Source: Dactylis glomerata
Lineage: Eukaryota > Streptophyta > Magnoliopsida > Poales > Poaceae
Assembly: GCA_007115705.1 (NCBI GenBank)
Contig: QXEO01000549.1
Location: 682,001-746,000 of the forward strand
DNA length: 64,000 nt
Direction: 5' to 3'
Made by a program: the position numbers and the translations under genes
In this document: positions 46,167 to 58,445 of the stretch, one piece after another
Layout: each line of letters starts with the position of its first letter
Position numbering within the stretch: position 1 is the stretch's first letter
Notes under the pieces: model-generated
Databases searched by the model: none
What the model saw: only the letters and a program-made list of their open reading frames with translations
Told to the model about the DNA's origin: nothing

Positions 46167-46549
46167 ATGTCAGGTTTGGATCTAAATGCTAGTCCTGGTG
46201 AGGATGACTTATTCTACGACACAGAGCCGCAATTCTGCACTCAAGCTGCGCCACCGGAGATGGTGGGGGAATCTCCAGACCCAATTGGTCAGTACCAAGA
46301 AGAAGCTGTTGGTGTTTATAATGTACGCAATGGTAGGGGTTTGGGAAACAGTCTTCCTACTACTACTATGCCCACAGAAACGACGACTTATCCTGATTTG
46401 GATGAAGGCGTTGCAGATGGAGTTGGCAATCAAGAGGAAGTTCTTTCTAGTCCACAGGAACCCTTCATTGGGATGCGGTTTGACACTATTGAAGTAGCAA
46501 GAGCACATTATAATGCTTATGCTGCAAAAAAGGGTTTCTCTGTGAAGTC
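46167..46549 (+). pseudogene. FAR1-related gene, first coding segment (interrupted)
   Basis: The exon starts exactly at an acceptor (gcag, 46163-46166) with MSGLDLNASPGEDDL; an upstream in-frame ATG at 46158 is within the intron. The first 90 residues are acidic linker. The FAR1 DNA-binding domain opens at about residue 97 with FIGMRFDTIEVARAHYNAYA and continues to GFSVK, where element C is inserted (TSD aagtc, 46545-46549). FAR1/FRS proteins are transcription factors derived from MULE transposases. The rest of the exon lies at 63418-63839. With a 16.9 kb retrotransposon in the coding exon, a full product is not expected. Confidence 0.85.
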
Positions 46550-48434
46550 TGTGACGCCCCAAAATTGACACCTTGCGAATTATAGCAAACACGCCACAAT
46601 TCGCACGATGTCGCTTTGGAAACGCACCACCAAGCAAAATGTGCACAAACAACATACGCATTATGCGGGTGGAATCAAGTAAGTAACAATACACAAGTTC
46701 ACGATGGAACCCACAAAAGACATATATAATAACGAAGACTCCACGACTCAAAATCCAAATATACATACAAAGATTCAAATCATACATAAAGCAAATAGTA
46801 TCCGAGTACGAATAAGAATACAAATGGGCCTAAGAGGCCTGAAGATAACGATGTCGTCCATAACCCTGCCCAGGTCAAGCCGGAAGGGTAACCTTGCTAA
46901 TGTCGTCGCTTCCATGTACCTGTCTTCAAACCTGCTCCGGCAAAAATCCGAGACGAGCAGCAATAAGTATGAAGTACTTAGCAAGACTTCAAGACGTATA
47001 AAGCATAGTCAACAAGACGCCTTTGTACGTGAGGTATGCAGACAAGCTCGAGAGACTCAAAAGGATGTCAGCTATATGGTGGGGTTAAGTGGCAGTGAGC
47101 AAGCACTAAAGAACCTGTAGAAACACTCTACAACTTCCGTCTAATCAGAATAAGATAAGAGAGCGCATAAAGGAACCAACTAGAATACTACAACAAACAT
47201 AACCAAGCCGATGAATCACCTTGTTCTGTCCACACGAAGAAGAAACATCAAAGGCACTCACATAGTTGACAATTTTATAACAAGTTAATATTATAGTAGA
47301 ACTATTTACTACGCCAGTTTTTATCATCAATTAGGTGTAAGTTGTTCTATGATCGAGTAGAACGGCTCCAAGTCGTCCATAACCGCGGACACGGCTTTTT
47401 GAAAAGATTTACCCTGAAGGGGTGCACCAATGTACCCATACACGCTCGATCAATCCAACCTAGCAAGGGCAGGATATCATGACAAGACTGTTGCTAGTTC
47501 TACGAGAGAGTTTAGGGGGGCCACCCTACTAAGCTACCCGCAACGAAGTCGGCCGAGCTCCGAAGATGGACCCAGAAGTTTGCGACGGCGTGAAAGTCTG
47601 AAAGAAGGCTCATCGGAGAGACGTCGTCCAGCTTCCAATTTGACCCGCGGGCAAATAAACCTATCAACCATCAGAGGCGACACAAGCACACCCATCAGAG
47701 GGGGGCTCAAAACCTAGAGCACCCTCAGAGGTAACTCAAACCAACTCCAGATCCAAATGTAAATACGGTGTTGTGGCCCCCGGTAAACTAACTTGAGAAA
47801 AAGTAGTAAGTCAAGGGAGACCCCATGGAATCTTCCGTGAGTGGTTAGCGCGCTCAGCTTAGAACAGTTCATGCGAACTCGGGGTCCTAGGGGACACAAG
47901 TGAGCCGTCGTAAAACGGGCAAAATGACTCACCGATGCCTCTGCTTAAACATGTGTAGTTGTAACATAAGTAAATCATGTTTATCTCCAACATCTTATAT
48001 CCAACTTATCTTCAATTCATATCCATATCATATATCAAGTAGAGCATGTGATAAACTTCCCAACAACCCGACAAGATAAAACAACTTGAAACAACCTAAG
48101 CATGCCTACGACTCGCAAGGCCAACTCAAACAACAAGCAAAAGGTAATAGGCGGGAGGTGGCGAATATATAGTTTTGCTTTGGGGAAACCTGTGGATAGG
48201 TTACGTGACTCGAAACAAGCATCGGAACACAAGGCTAGCATAAATCATAAAGAAGAAACACAAATAGGTAATAAGTACCCCTATAGGTAGGTAAGGGGAG
48301 GGAAAGCTTGCCTGGCAAGATTGTCGAAGAACACCCGAAGAACTTGTCGTTGCTCACAACACCACGAAGCGTCCTATCCGGGAAGAAGCAAATCGCTACA
48401 ACAAACAACGGATGCAACACTTACTACTACGGCA

Positions 48435-49144
48435 GCCCTTCCTCTCCGATCGCCGTTCTGGTATCGTGAGGGGGAGGGGAGGTCTGATTCTCGTCTGTGT
48501 GTGTTTTTGTTTAAGATTTTTTTAAGTTTTCAAGGTTCCTCTGTTGGCATCATGGTGGGGCAGATGCTAATGGTGTTTCTAGGAATAATGGTCTCACGGT
48601 CCATGCCCCTACTCATTGGAGGTGTTGCTAATGCCAGCGAGGGACTTGTGGAGTTCAAGCTATTGGAGTGGCTTCAATCTGACGTTGTGCCGTGGCATGG
48701 CGGTAGATATGGGTTGCTCTTGGAGTGCGGCGATCTTGACTGCTACGTGTTTGTGGAAGATGGTGGAAGATCCGGCCGCCTGACGGGCGGTGTGGCGTTG
48801 GCCTTGGATCCAGCGTTGAAGAGGCTCGGAGGGCTCCTCCGGCCGATGTTCCTTATCGGGCTAGATCCAGTCTTACGAGGCTGGTGGCTATCGTGGTTCA
48901 TTAACGCCTCTAGGCTAGAGGTTTCTTCAGCGCTAAAGAGTGGACTGACTACTGGTGCTCTTCTTCTTCTCCGGGGACGACGAAGGGCCTGAGTGCTTGA
49001 TAGTTGCGGTGATGGTAGTTTGAAGCAGTACAACCGTTTGTGTCCTCCTTGTATTGTGTTGCTTGTATCTGTACCAACTCTATATTGTTATATTTATGAA
49101 TACAAGTAATGTATGCCTTCGGGCGTACATCGTCAAAAAAAAAA
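48435..49144 (+). mobile_element. Polyadenylated retroposon insertion (about 0.7 kb)
   Basis: Absent from the sister LTR, where ctactacggca runs straight into aaagaatcggcatgg (57075-57104). Begins gcccttcctctccgatcgcc and ends with atcgtc plus a run of ten A (49135-49144). An open frame crosses most of it (from before 48435 to 48992) but starts in host LTR sequence; a self-contained part runs from MVGQMLMVFLGIMVSRSMPL. The layout fits a 5'-truncated LINE or a processed transcript. The TSD is not clear because the target is A-rich. Confidence 0.7.
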
Positions 49145-50590
49145 GAATCGGCATGGTCATGTGAAGGTATGCATGAAATGGCAATTATGATGCAATGCAT
49201 CTTATCCAAATTAAGCGGAATCAGAATTCTGACACAAACATATAAGGTTCAAATGGTTTTACAACTCGTCAATTTAAATGTTGATTAGCATGGCAAAGAC
49301 AAGGCATGTGAAGCTACACAAAATTAAATGAAGTGGGGTAATCATATATGGTAATACCCAAATACTCCATATGTTATGTATTAGGTGATATGCAAACTAC
49401 CACGTCACGACATGATACGGGATGCAAACAGTAGCATAGATGGCATATTCCGATTCTACACATTTTTCTGATAAACTTTCATATAAAATACTTTGTATTT
49501 CGAGATACGGATTAAAAGATATGAATTATGCAAGATTTACACATATCCTGCCATTTTTCAGCAAAACAGAAAATAGCTGAGGTTTTTCTCACCGAAGGGG
49601 AACCAAGCCCGGGTCATTGACCAGCGGGGCCGGGAGGCTGACTGGGCGCTGATGAAGCAAGGATGCTTAGGTGGCGCCTGTAGAGGTTGATGGGCAGGGC
49701 CCGACTGTCAGCGCGCAATTGAACAAAAAGTGTGGCCTTTTCGGCCATGGTAGAATTCAAACTCCAGACCTGCTGTGTGGGATCAAAGGCTCAGACCACT
49801 GTGGCAATCCAAGGCATTTGAGTATATGCGGAAACTGAAGTTTAAGAGGCAAATAATAGAAGCTTCTTAACCTGATGAAACTGAAGCTTGGTGGAGATGG
49901 ACAGAGAGGCGGACGGAGACGTCGTCGCGGGCATGCACGGAAAGGCAGCGGCCAGAGGCGTGGCCGTGCAGACGAAGCGCATGATGACATAAGTTGAATC
50001 AACCTGGAAGCTGGCATATTTGGTAGTGATGCAGACTTGTAGAGAACGTCGGAGACGGGAGCGGGAGACGACCTAGGCGAGCAGCCACATGGGTGTGCAC
50101 TTTGGTGGACATGCAGAGAGCGGACATGGCCATGGCTGTGATTGGCGTCGGAGAGGAACGTGGAGCGCGGCCGGACTCACGGATGCCGTTGGAGCAGCGA
50201 TGGTCGGGGATGTCCTGGGTAGCTAGGTGGCGCGCGGCCGCACATGACGACGTAGAGGCGCAGCTACAGCAGGGGAGAAGAACTTGGCGACGAACAGGAA
50301 TGGCGGGAGAGCGCCCGAAGGCGAGGCCAAGAGGAGGACAAGGTCACGTTTTTGTGGTCGATGGAGACGTGGCCATCTCGTGCGGAGGCGGATGAGCACC
50401 GGAGCTCAAGGTGCAGGCGAGCTGGACGTGGCCGGCTTCGAGCGCGACGGTGTGGTACAGGGATGTTGAGGAGTGAGGTCGAGCGGAGGAACCTGATGGA
50501 GGTCGTCGGGCTGGGACCGAAGCAAGGAGGAGTGGGAATTGAAGCCGACGCGCACGAGAAATGCTGCCGCATGCGTTCTGTGAGCGTAGA

Positions 50591-53500
50591 TGTAACAACT
50601 CAGAAATTGTAATCCACTTCTTAATAAATAAAGTGCCAAAAATCTGGACCCAAATAAAACTTTTTATCTATTATTGTATGCATACATGCTTTTCTTTTAT
50701 TTGTATTCTATGATTTTATGTGTGTGATTTTTGATTGAGCATTGATTAGATAATTCTAAGGGAACCAACAGAAACAATTAAGGAAGATACTAGGAACCAA
50801 AAGAACCAGAAATAAAAATAGGTAAGAAAGAGATAAAGTTAATATGATCTAGAAACTGTTATTGACTACACCACTTTGAGACCTTAGATTAAGAAATCTA
50901 CAGCTCACCTTCAGGTTTGACCTTTTAGTTGAGCTTAACCAAGTTATGGACTAACTCAACCAACAAGCCTTTACCCAAATTTCAAACTGGAACATCACAC
51001 AAACTTGAACCAAAGTTTGAATCTGAAACAGGAGCAATACCAAATTTGAAATATAAATTTTTGCAAAACTCAACCTTTCTTCATAACAAAAATATGACTG
51101 GGTACCTTATCCAATATGATGAGCACCCAAAGTGGAAAATTTTGAAAATTCGAATTTTGAGTTCTTGCGGGCATTTCGTCGAACACTGGCAGAAGAAAAA
51201 TCAAATGAAATCAAAATCACTGGAGCTGCACTGTGCTGGCTCGCTCCAGCACTGTCGCCATGCTCCTTGACCTCTCCTCGATCGACTCCAGTGCCCCCAG
51301 CCCCGACCCAAGCGAGGAGAAGCGGAGAGGAGGCGTGGTTTGCACCCAGGGCCCCCTCCCAGTAACCTTCTGCCCCGCGCGATGCCGACCAGCTTGGAGG
51401 CGCCAGAGGAGACCCACAGCACCCCGCGGCCGAACCAGCACCCTCCCCGCACGCGAGCGTGGCCGCCGTGGCCAGAGAAACTGTCGAACGCAACCAGGAC
51501 CCCCAAGCCGGCGAGCTTCTGGTCGCCTTGCTCCCGGCCTCCTGAGACTATAAATACCCCCTCCGATCAAATGAAACGACTCACCTCACTCCCCTCTACC
51601 TCCCAGACATCGTCGCTTAGCCCCGCTTGCCCTAGTTCGCCGTCGCTAGCCTCGCCGGAGTGGTACTGGACGAGCGGAGCGCCGCCGCGTCCGAGCACCT
51701 GGGGGCAAACTGCTGCAGGGAATCGGAGGAGGAGACGAACCGCCGCCGATCCCGCACGTCGCCGATGAGCTCTGCTTCCTCTACGCCTCGCCCTCGCCGT
51801 CGAACGATCTTCACTGCTCGCAGGTGAGCTCCCGCCCGTGCTGAGGAAGACAACGAACGCGAGCCGTCCGATTCTAATCCGACGCTAGCATACCGATTCG
51901 GGATTTGTTAAGTAAGCTGACATCGCGACCCCACCTGTCAGCTCCCCTTGTAATTCTTTTTTCCCCGCGCGAAACGGTATGGGCCGGCCCGTTCGGGTTT
52001 GTTCTGAATCGGGCCCAGCTCATTCCGAATTCGGTCCGTTTCGTTTTAATTATTTTTCCCGCCCGTTTTATTTATTTCAAATATGTTTCAGATGCTATTT
52101 TCAAACTTTAATTCCTAGAGTTTTACAAATCCAAATCTAGCAAATAAATATGCATTGGAAAGCTTATAAAATAATCTACCCAATAGGACTGGTTAGAATT
52201 CAAAATAAGTTCAGCATAAAATCAGATATGAATAGTGTGACCATAGCTTGTCAAATAATGAAAGATTTCTAGAAAATTATTTAAGCCATCAAAAATCATG
52301 AAAATTAAAATGTGAACTTACTAATGACCCCTCTTACTGTTAGTCAACACTAATCTACCCCAAACCCTATTAGTGTGACCCATTAGATCCTAACCCAAAC
52401 CTATTTGGTAGCATAAAATGATAGATCACTATTGCACACTTAGATTTAATTGCCCTCAATATCAATTCACTTAGTTGATCCATCCCACTTAAACTTGTCT
52501 TAGTAACCCTAAATCAACACCAATGCTGCACAAGTGAACCACCTATGCCACTTAGTAAAGAATCTAGCTTGCACACTTGAAGAAAAACTTAGAAGAAAGA
52601 CTTACAATCCAACACCATAAAATTTCAACATGAATGCTTGGTTAGCAAACAAAGATGTGTGCTTGGTGTGTTGTTAGCTTGGTGAAGTGATGGTGTGCTT
52701 TGTGTTTATTCGTTATTTAGACGCTAGTGTTGCCGAGGAGGATATTGGAGGGGATTATTATTATCAAGAAGAAGAAGAGAACCCCGGACACTTTGCCAAC
52801 CAAGGCAAGCCATCTTTTGATTCATACTCCCCATGCCTAGTTTTAATATTGCATTCTACTTGTTTTAAGTAAATTGCATGATTGAATTGCTAGAGTAGAA
52901 TGATAGAAGTATATTGATGTCTTGATTATCAAGAGCATCAAGCTGAGTTTATCCAACCCTAGTTAGTAGTACTATCACTCAATGTAGTTGCTTAGTCGCT
53001 AATAAAAGTTGATGCTATCTCTGGAGGAACCCCATTTGAAAGGTGGTGACTTGAACTTGAAACTTGAAATGGGTGGTTGCTCCTACATGTTGGCTTTATA
53101 AAAGAAATTAATCTTGACTAAGAACTATGAAATATATTTCTCAAATGACAACGAGTGATGTACTATGGGAGCCAATTATACCGTACAACCACATTACCCC
53201 TATATGGGAAGGGGCTTAATCCGTAGTTTGTTTATCTTAGTATGGGAGGCCTTGTATCAAAGCTTCATGGAAGGACACCGCGAAACGGTTACTTCTGGAC
53301 CAGGTGGATTCCACTAACCCGGTACCCGGGATGGGCAGAACTAGAGGCGCCGGAGCGGGGTTCCGTATCCCGGGCTCTAGGGAAGGATCCTATACTAGGA
53401 TGAGCAAGTGAAAGAGTTTGTTTGATTATCTGAACCTCGCATACTTTGTGTATGTCGAACCGTGGATTTCTCCCGGCAGATGTATCGAATCTTGTGGGTA

Positions 53501-54158
53501 AAGTGTACCCCTCTGCAGAGGTTTTGAAACTATTCGAATAGCCGCGTCCTCGGTCATGGACGGTTGGCAAGCCGTACTTGACTTTTGTCAGGACTAAAAG
53601 TGACCATGGTGAACTCGATGAATGACTTGACTGGACCTGTTGTTGACACACTTGAAGCCCTCTTTAGATGGAACTTAGAGAACTAAATCTCTTTCCTATA
53701 AGTGAACATTCTTGGGAAATAAAACTAGCTTTTGCAAATAAACTTAGGGCTTAGTCCAATATATCAAACCTTGCATATCTGCTTCATCATTTCAATTATA
53801 AGATGGTTTGCGAGTGCATCCAATGTACTCACGGCTGTGTCCTTGGCTATCAACTTGGCCAGACTATGGGGAGGAATACCAGGAGGAAGGGTATGAAGAA
53901 GAGTACCAGAACTAAGCTCGTCTCCGTGAGTCGCCATTTGCCTGTAGGGAGAAGGCATGGGCCGAAGACGTTATTTCCGCTGCTATATTGTGTTGTAATA
54001 TGACTTGGTCTAGATGACCATTGTATTTGAACCATCGTATTGTAATGTCTATGGAACTGAGTACCAACTACGTTATGTATATCGCAACAACGGTTCTGGG
54101 ATTGCGGTGGAATACATAACGGGCACTTCGAATTTGTATCAAATTTGAGGTCGTCACA
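50591..54158 (+). mobile_element. Solo LTR, family B, second copy (3.57 kb)
   Basis: Starts tgtaacaactcag, ends ggtcgtcaca, TSD gtaga (50586-50590 and 54159-54163). The pre-insertion sequence is seen in the sister LTR at 62800-62820 (gtgagcgtagagagcggc). It is the reverse-complement relative of 11851-15433; both share a GC-rich block (here about 51230-51850), fused AT-rich blocks and the exon-like block 52721-52804. No internal retrotransposon sequence is present. Confidence 0.9.
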
Positions 54159-54765
54159 GTAGAGAGCGGCGACAGGGAGGAAAAGATAAGGGCTAGGGTT
54201 GCAGCATATGAGAGGTCTTCTCTTATAGGATAGGGAGGCATCCCATCGGCCGTTCCATCGATCAGGTGTAGTACGTGGCTCCGTTGCGATTCTTGCCGTA
54301 CAGGAGGAAGACGATAGAAGTGCAACGTGGAAGTAGATGGGCCATGGGCCGAAAATTAGTGAGCGATAAAGGATTAGAGAGGAAAATGAAATAGTTGGCT
54401 GGGATGCTTCTTTCCTTGTGGTTGCTTCTCTTCTTTTCTTTTGTCTTGCTGAAATTTTTGGGGACAAGAGGAGAAAAGGAGGAGTTTCAAAAGGTTGTAA
54501 AACAGGTTTGAAATAAGATTTCAAAAATTTGATTTACTATCTAAAATAATTTTCAAAGGTTTGCAAACATTTTTGGTTTAGTCTTAATTCAAAATAATAG
54601 AAGAAGAGGAGGGTTTGTTTCATAAAACCATACAAGCAAAACAAAATAGGCTTTAATAAAAAATAATTTTGTTTGACAAAACATGCAAAGGTGACAATGC
54701 ATGATGATGGACAAAAATAAAATAACAAACAATTTCTAAAAATTGGATTTTTCCAGGCCGTTACA

Positions 54766-55206
54766 ATCGACACCACCAACAAGGGATCTCGCCCTGAGAT
54801 CCACGCTCATGTAGGGGGAAGAGTTAGTTAGACTATCGGATCTTCATCATGTTGAACTTGTCAACACCACCAACAAGAGGTTTCTTCTCGACACCACCAA
54901 CAAAGGATTCTTGCTCACGTTGACGATGATGAACTTCCAAAAACGATCCTATTAGGATAAAGGCAAGAGATCGTCCACCCATGTAGGATCCTAAAACTTG
55001 AAGAAGGTAAGAGAGAGGACTCAAAAATCGCAAAGGTAAGAGGAGAGAAGCACATAGGTCAGGAGTAAAAATGCAGACCTACTTAGAGCTATCCAACGCA
55101 TTTTTAGCGAAATAGTTTACTAGACTCAACAACGACCATTGGCAAGGTTAATCTACAGGCAGAGCGGACCCGCGGGTATTGACAAAACCTAGGCTCTGAT
55201 ACCACT
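54766..55206 (-). other. Internal domain of element C (441 bp, non-coding)
   Basis: No open frame of note. The motif cgacaccaccaacaa (minus strand TTGTTGGTGGTGTCG) occurs three times, at about 54767, 54859 and 54890, once at the PPT position next to the LTR. At the other end lies the PBS. There is no gag or pol remnant at all. Confidence 0.8.
55192..55204 (-). other. Primer binding site of element C
   Basis: On the minus strand TGGTATCAGAGCC, complementary to initiator tRNA-Met, two bases from the LTR border at 55207. It fixes the element on the minus strand. Confidence 0.9.
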
Positions 55207-57674
55207 TGTGACGCCCCAAAATCGACACCTTGCGAATTATAGCAAACACGCCACAATTCACATGATGTCGCTTTGGAAACGCACCACCAAGAAAAATGTG
55301 CACAAACAACATACACATTATGTGGGTGGAATCAAGTAAGTAACAATACACAAGTTCACGATGGAACCCACAAAAGACATATATAATAACGAAGACTCCA
55401 CGAGTCAAAATCCAAATATACATACAAAGATCCAAATCATACATAAAGCAAATAGTATCCGAGTATGGACAAGAATAAAATTGGGCCTAAGAGGCCTGAA
55501 GTTAACGATGGCGTCCATAACCCTGCCCAGGCCTAGCCGGAAGGGTAACATTGCTAACGTCGTCCCTTCCATGTACCTGTCTTCAAACCTGCTCCGACGA
55601 AAATCTGAGATGAGCAGCAATAAGTAGGAAGTACTTAGCAAGACTTCAAGATGTATAAAGCGTAGTCAACAAGTCGCCTTTGTACATGAGGTACGCAGAC
55701 AAGCTCGAGAGACTCAAAAGGACGTCAGCTGTATGGTGGGGTTAAGCGGCAGCGAGCAAGCACTAAAGAACCAATAGAGACACTCTACAACTTCCGTCTA
55801 ATTAGAATAATATAAGAGAGCGCATAAAGGAACCAACTAGAATACTACAACAAACATAACCCAGACGATGAATCACCTCGTTCTGTCCACATGAAGAAGC
55901 AACATCAAAGGCACTCACACGGTTGAAAATTTTATAACAAGTTAATATTGTAGTAAAACTATTTACTACGCCACTTTTTAACATCAATTAGGTGTAAGTT
56001 GTTCTATGATCGAGTAGAACGGCTCCAAGTCGTCCATAACCGCGGACACGGATTTTCGAAAAGATTTACCCTACAGGGGTGCACCAATGTACCCATACAC
56101 GCTCGATCAATCCAACCTAGCAAGGGCAGGATATCATGACAAGACTGTTGCTAGTTCTGCGAGAGAGTTTAGGGGGGCCACCCTACTAAGCTACCCGCAA
56201 CGAAGTCGGCCGAGCTCTGAAGACGGACCCAGAAGTTTGCAACGGTGTGAAAGTCTGAAAGAAGGCTCATCGGAGAGATGTCGTCCAGCTTCTAATTTGA
56301 CCCGCAGGCAAATAAACCTGTCAACCATCGGAGGCGACACAACCACACCCATCGGAGGGGGGCTCAAAACCTAGAGCACCCTCAGAGGTAACTCAAACCA
56401 ACTCCAGATCCAAATGTAAATACGGTGTTGTGGCCCTCAGTAAACTAACTCGAGAAAAAGTAGTAAGTCAAGGGAGACCCCATGGAATCTTCCGCGAGTG
56501 GTTAGCATGCTCAGCTTAGAACAGTTCATGCGAACTCGGGGTCCTAGGGGACACAAGTGAGCCGTCGTAAAATGGGCAAAATGACTCACCGATGCCTCTG
56601 CTTAAACATGTGTAGTTGTAACATAAGTAAATCATGTTTATCTCCAACATCTTATATCCAACTTATCTTCAATTCATATCCATATCATATATCAAGTAGA
56701 GCATGTGATAAACTTCCCAACAACCCGACAAGATAAAACAACTTGAAACAACCTAAGCATGCCTACGACTCGCAAGGCCAACTCAAACAATAAGCAAAAG
56801 GTAATAGGCGGGAGGTGGCAAATATATAGTTTTGCTTTGGGGAAACCTGTGGATAGGTTACGTGACACGAAACAAGCATCGTAACACAAGGCTAGCATAA
56901 AGCATAAAGCAAAAACACAAATAGGTAATAAGTACCCCTATAGGTAGGTAAGGGGAGGGAAAGCTTGCCTGGCAAGATTGTCGAAGAACACCCAAAGAAC
57001 TTGTCGTTGCTCACAACACCACGAAGCGTCCTATCCGGGAAGAAGAAAATCTCTACAACAAACAACGGATGCAACACTTACTACTACGGCAAAAGAATCG
57101 GCATGGTCATGTGAAGGTATGCATGACATGGCAATTATGATGCAATGCATCTTATCGAAATTAAGCGGAATCGGAATTCCAACACAAACATATAAGGTTC
57201 AAATTGTTTTACTACTCGTCAATTTAAATGTTGATTAGCATGGCAAAGACAAGGCATGTGAAGCTACACAAAATTAAATGAAGTGGGGTAATCATATATG
57301 GTAATACCCAAATACTCCATATGTTATGTATTAGGTGATATGCAAACTACCACGTCACGACATGATACGGGATGCAAATAGTAGCCTGGATGGCATATTC
57401 AGATTCTTCACATTTTTCTGATAAACTTTCATATAAAATACTTTGTATTTCAAGATACAGATTAAAAGATACGAATTATGCAAGATTTACACATATCCTG
57501 CCATTTTTCAGCAAAATAGAAAATAGCTGAGGTTTTTCTCACCGAAGGGGAACCAAGCCCGGGTCACTGACCAGCGGGGCCGGGAGGCTGACTGGGCACT
57601 GACGAAGCAAGGATGCTTAGGTGGCGCCTGTAGAGGCTGATGGGCAGGCCCCGGCTGTCAGCGCGCAATTGAAC

Positions 57675-57757
57675 AAAAAGTGTGGCCTTTTCGGCCATGG
57701 TAGAATTCGAACTCCGGACCTGCTATGTGGGATCAAAGGCTCAGACCACTGTGGCAA
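57675..57757 (-). promoter_or_regulatory. tRNA-like Pol III module in family C LTR (5' LTR copy)
   Basis: On the minus strand: an A-box-like TTGCCACAGTGG (57757-57746), a B-box-like GGAGTTCGAATTC (57725-57713), then about 35 bases downstream a TTTTT run (57679-57675). The same layout is present in the sister LTR (near 49740-49820, with G to A in the B box) and in the solo copy at 60149-60231. The fold is a degenerate tRNA at best. Confidence 0.45.
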
Positions 57758-58445
57758 TCCAAGGCGTTTGAGTATATGCGGAAACTGAAGTTTAAGAGGC
57801 AAATAATAGAAGCTTCTTTACCTGACGAAACTGAAGCTTGGTGGAGACGGACAGAGAGGCGGACGGAGACGTTGTCGCGGGCGCGCACAAAAAGGCAGCG
57901 GCCGGAAGCGTGGCCGTGCAAACGAAGCGCAGGATGACAGAAGTTGAATCAACCTGGAAGCTGGCATATTTGGTAGTGATGCAGACTTGCAGAGAACATC
58001 GGAGATGGGAGCGGGAGACAACCTGGGCGAGCAGCCACATGGGTGTGCGCTTTGGTGGACATGCAGAGAGCGGACATGGCCATGGCTGTGATTGGCGTCG
58101 GAGAGGAACGTGGAGCGCGGCCGGACTCACGGATGCCGTTGGAGCAGCGATGGTCGGGGACGTCCTGGGTAGCTGGGTGGCACGCGGCCGCACTTGACGA
58201 CGTAGAGGCGCAGCTGCAGCAGGGGAGGAAGAACTTGGCGATGAATAGGAACGGTGGGAGAGCGCCCGAAGGCGAGGCCAAGAGGAGGACAAGGTCGCAC
58301 ATTTGTGGTCGATGGAGACGTGGCCATCTCGTGCGGAGGCGGATGAGCACCAGAGCTCAAGGTGCAGGCGAGCTGGACGTGGCCGGCTTCGAGCGCGACG
58401 GTGTGGTATAGGGATGTTGAGGAGAGAGGTCGAGCGGAGGAACCT

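Larger units (their letters stand above)
46550..54765 (-). repeat. Element C, 3' LTR (with two insertions)
   Basis: Carries a retroposon at 48435-49144 and the family-B solo LTR at 50591-54158. Compared with the other LTR, differences are mainly C/T and G/A changes (about six in the first 125 bp), as expected for methylated DNA. Includes a tRNA-like block at about 49735-49825 (minus strand). Confidence 0.92.
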
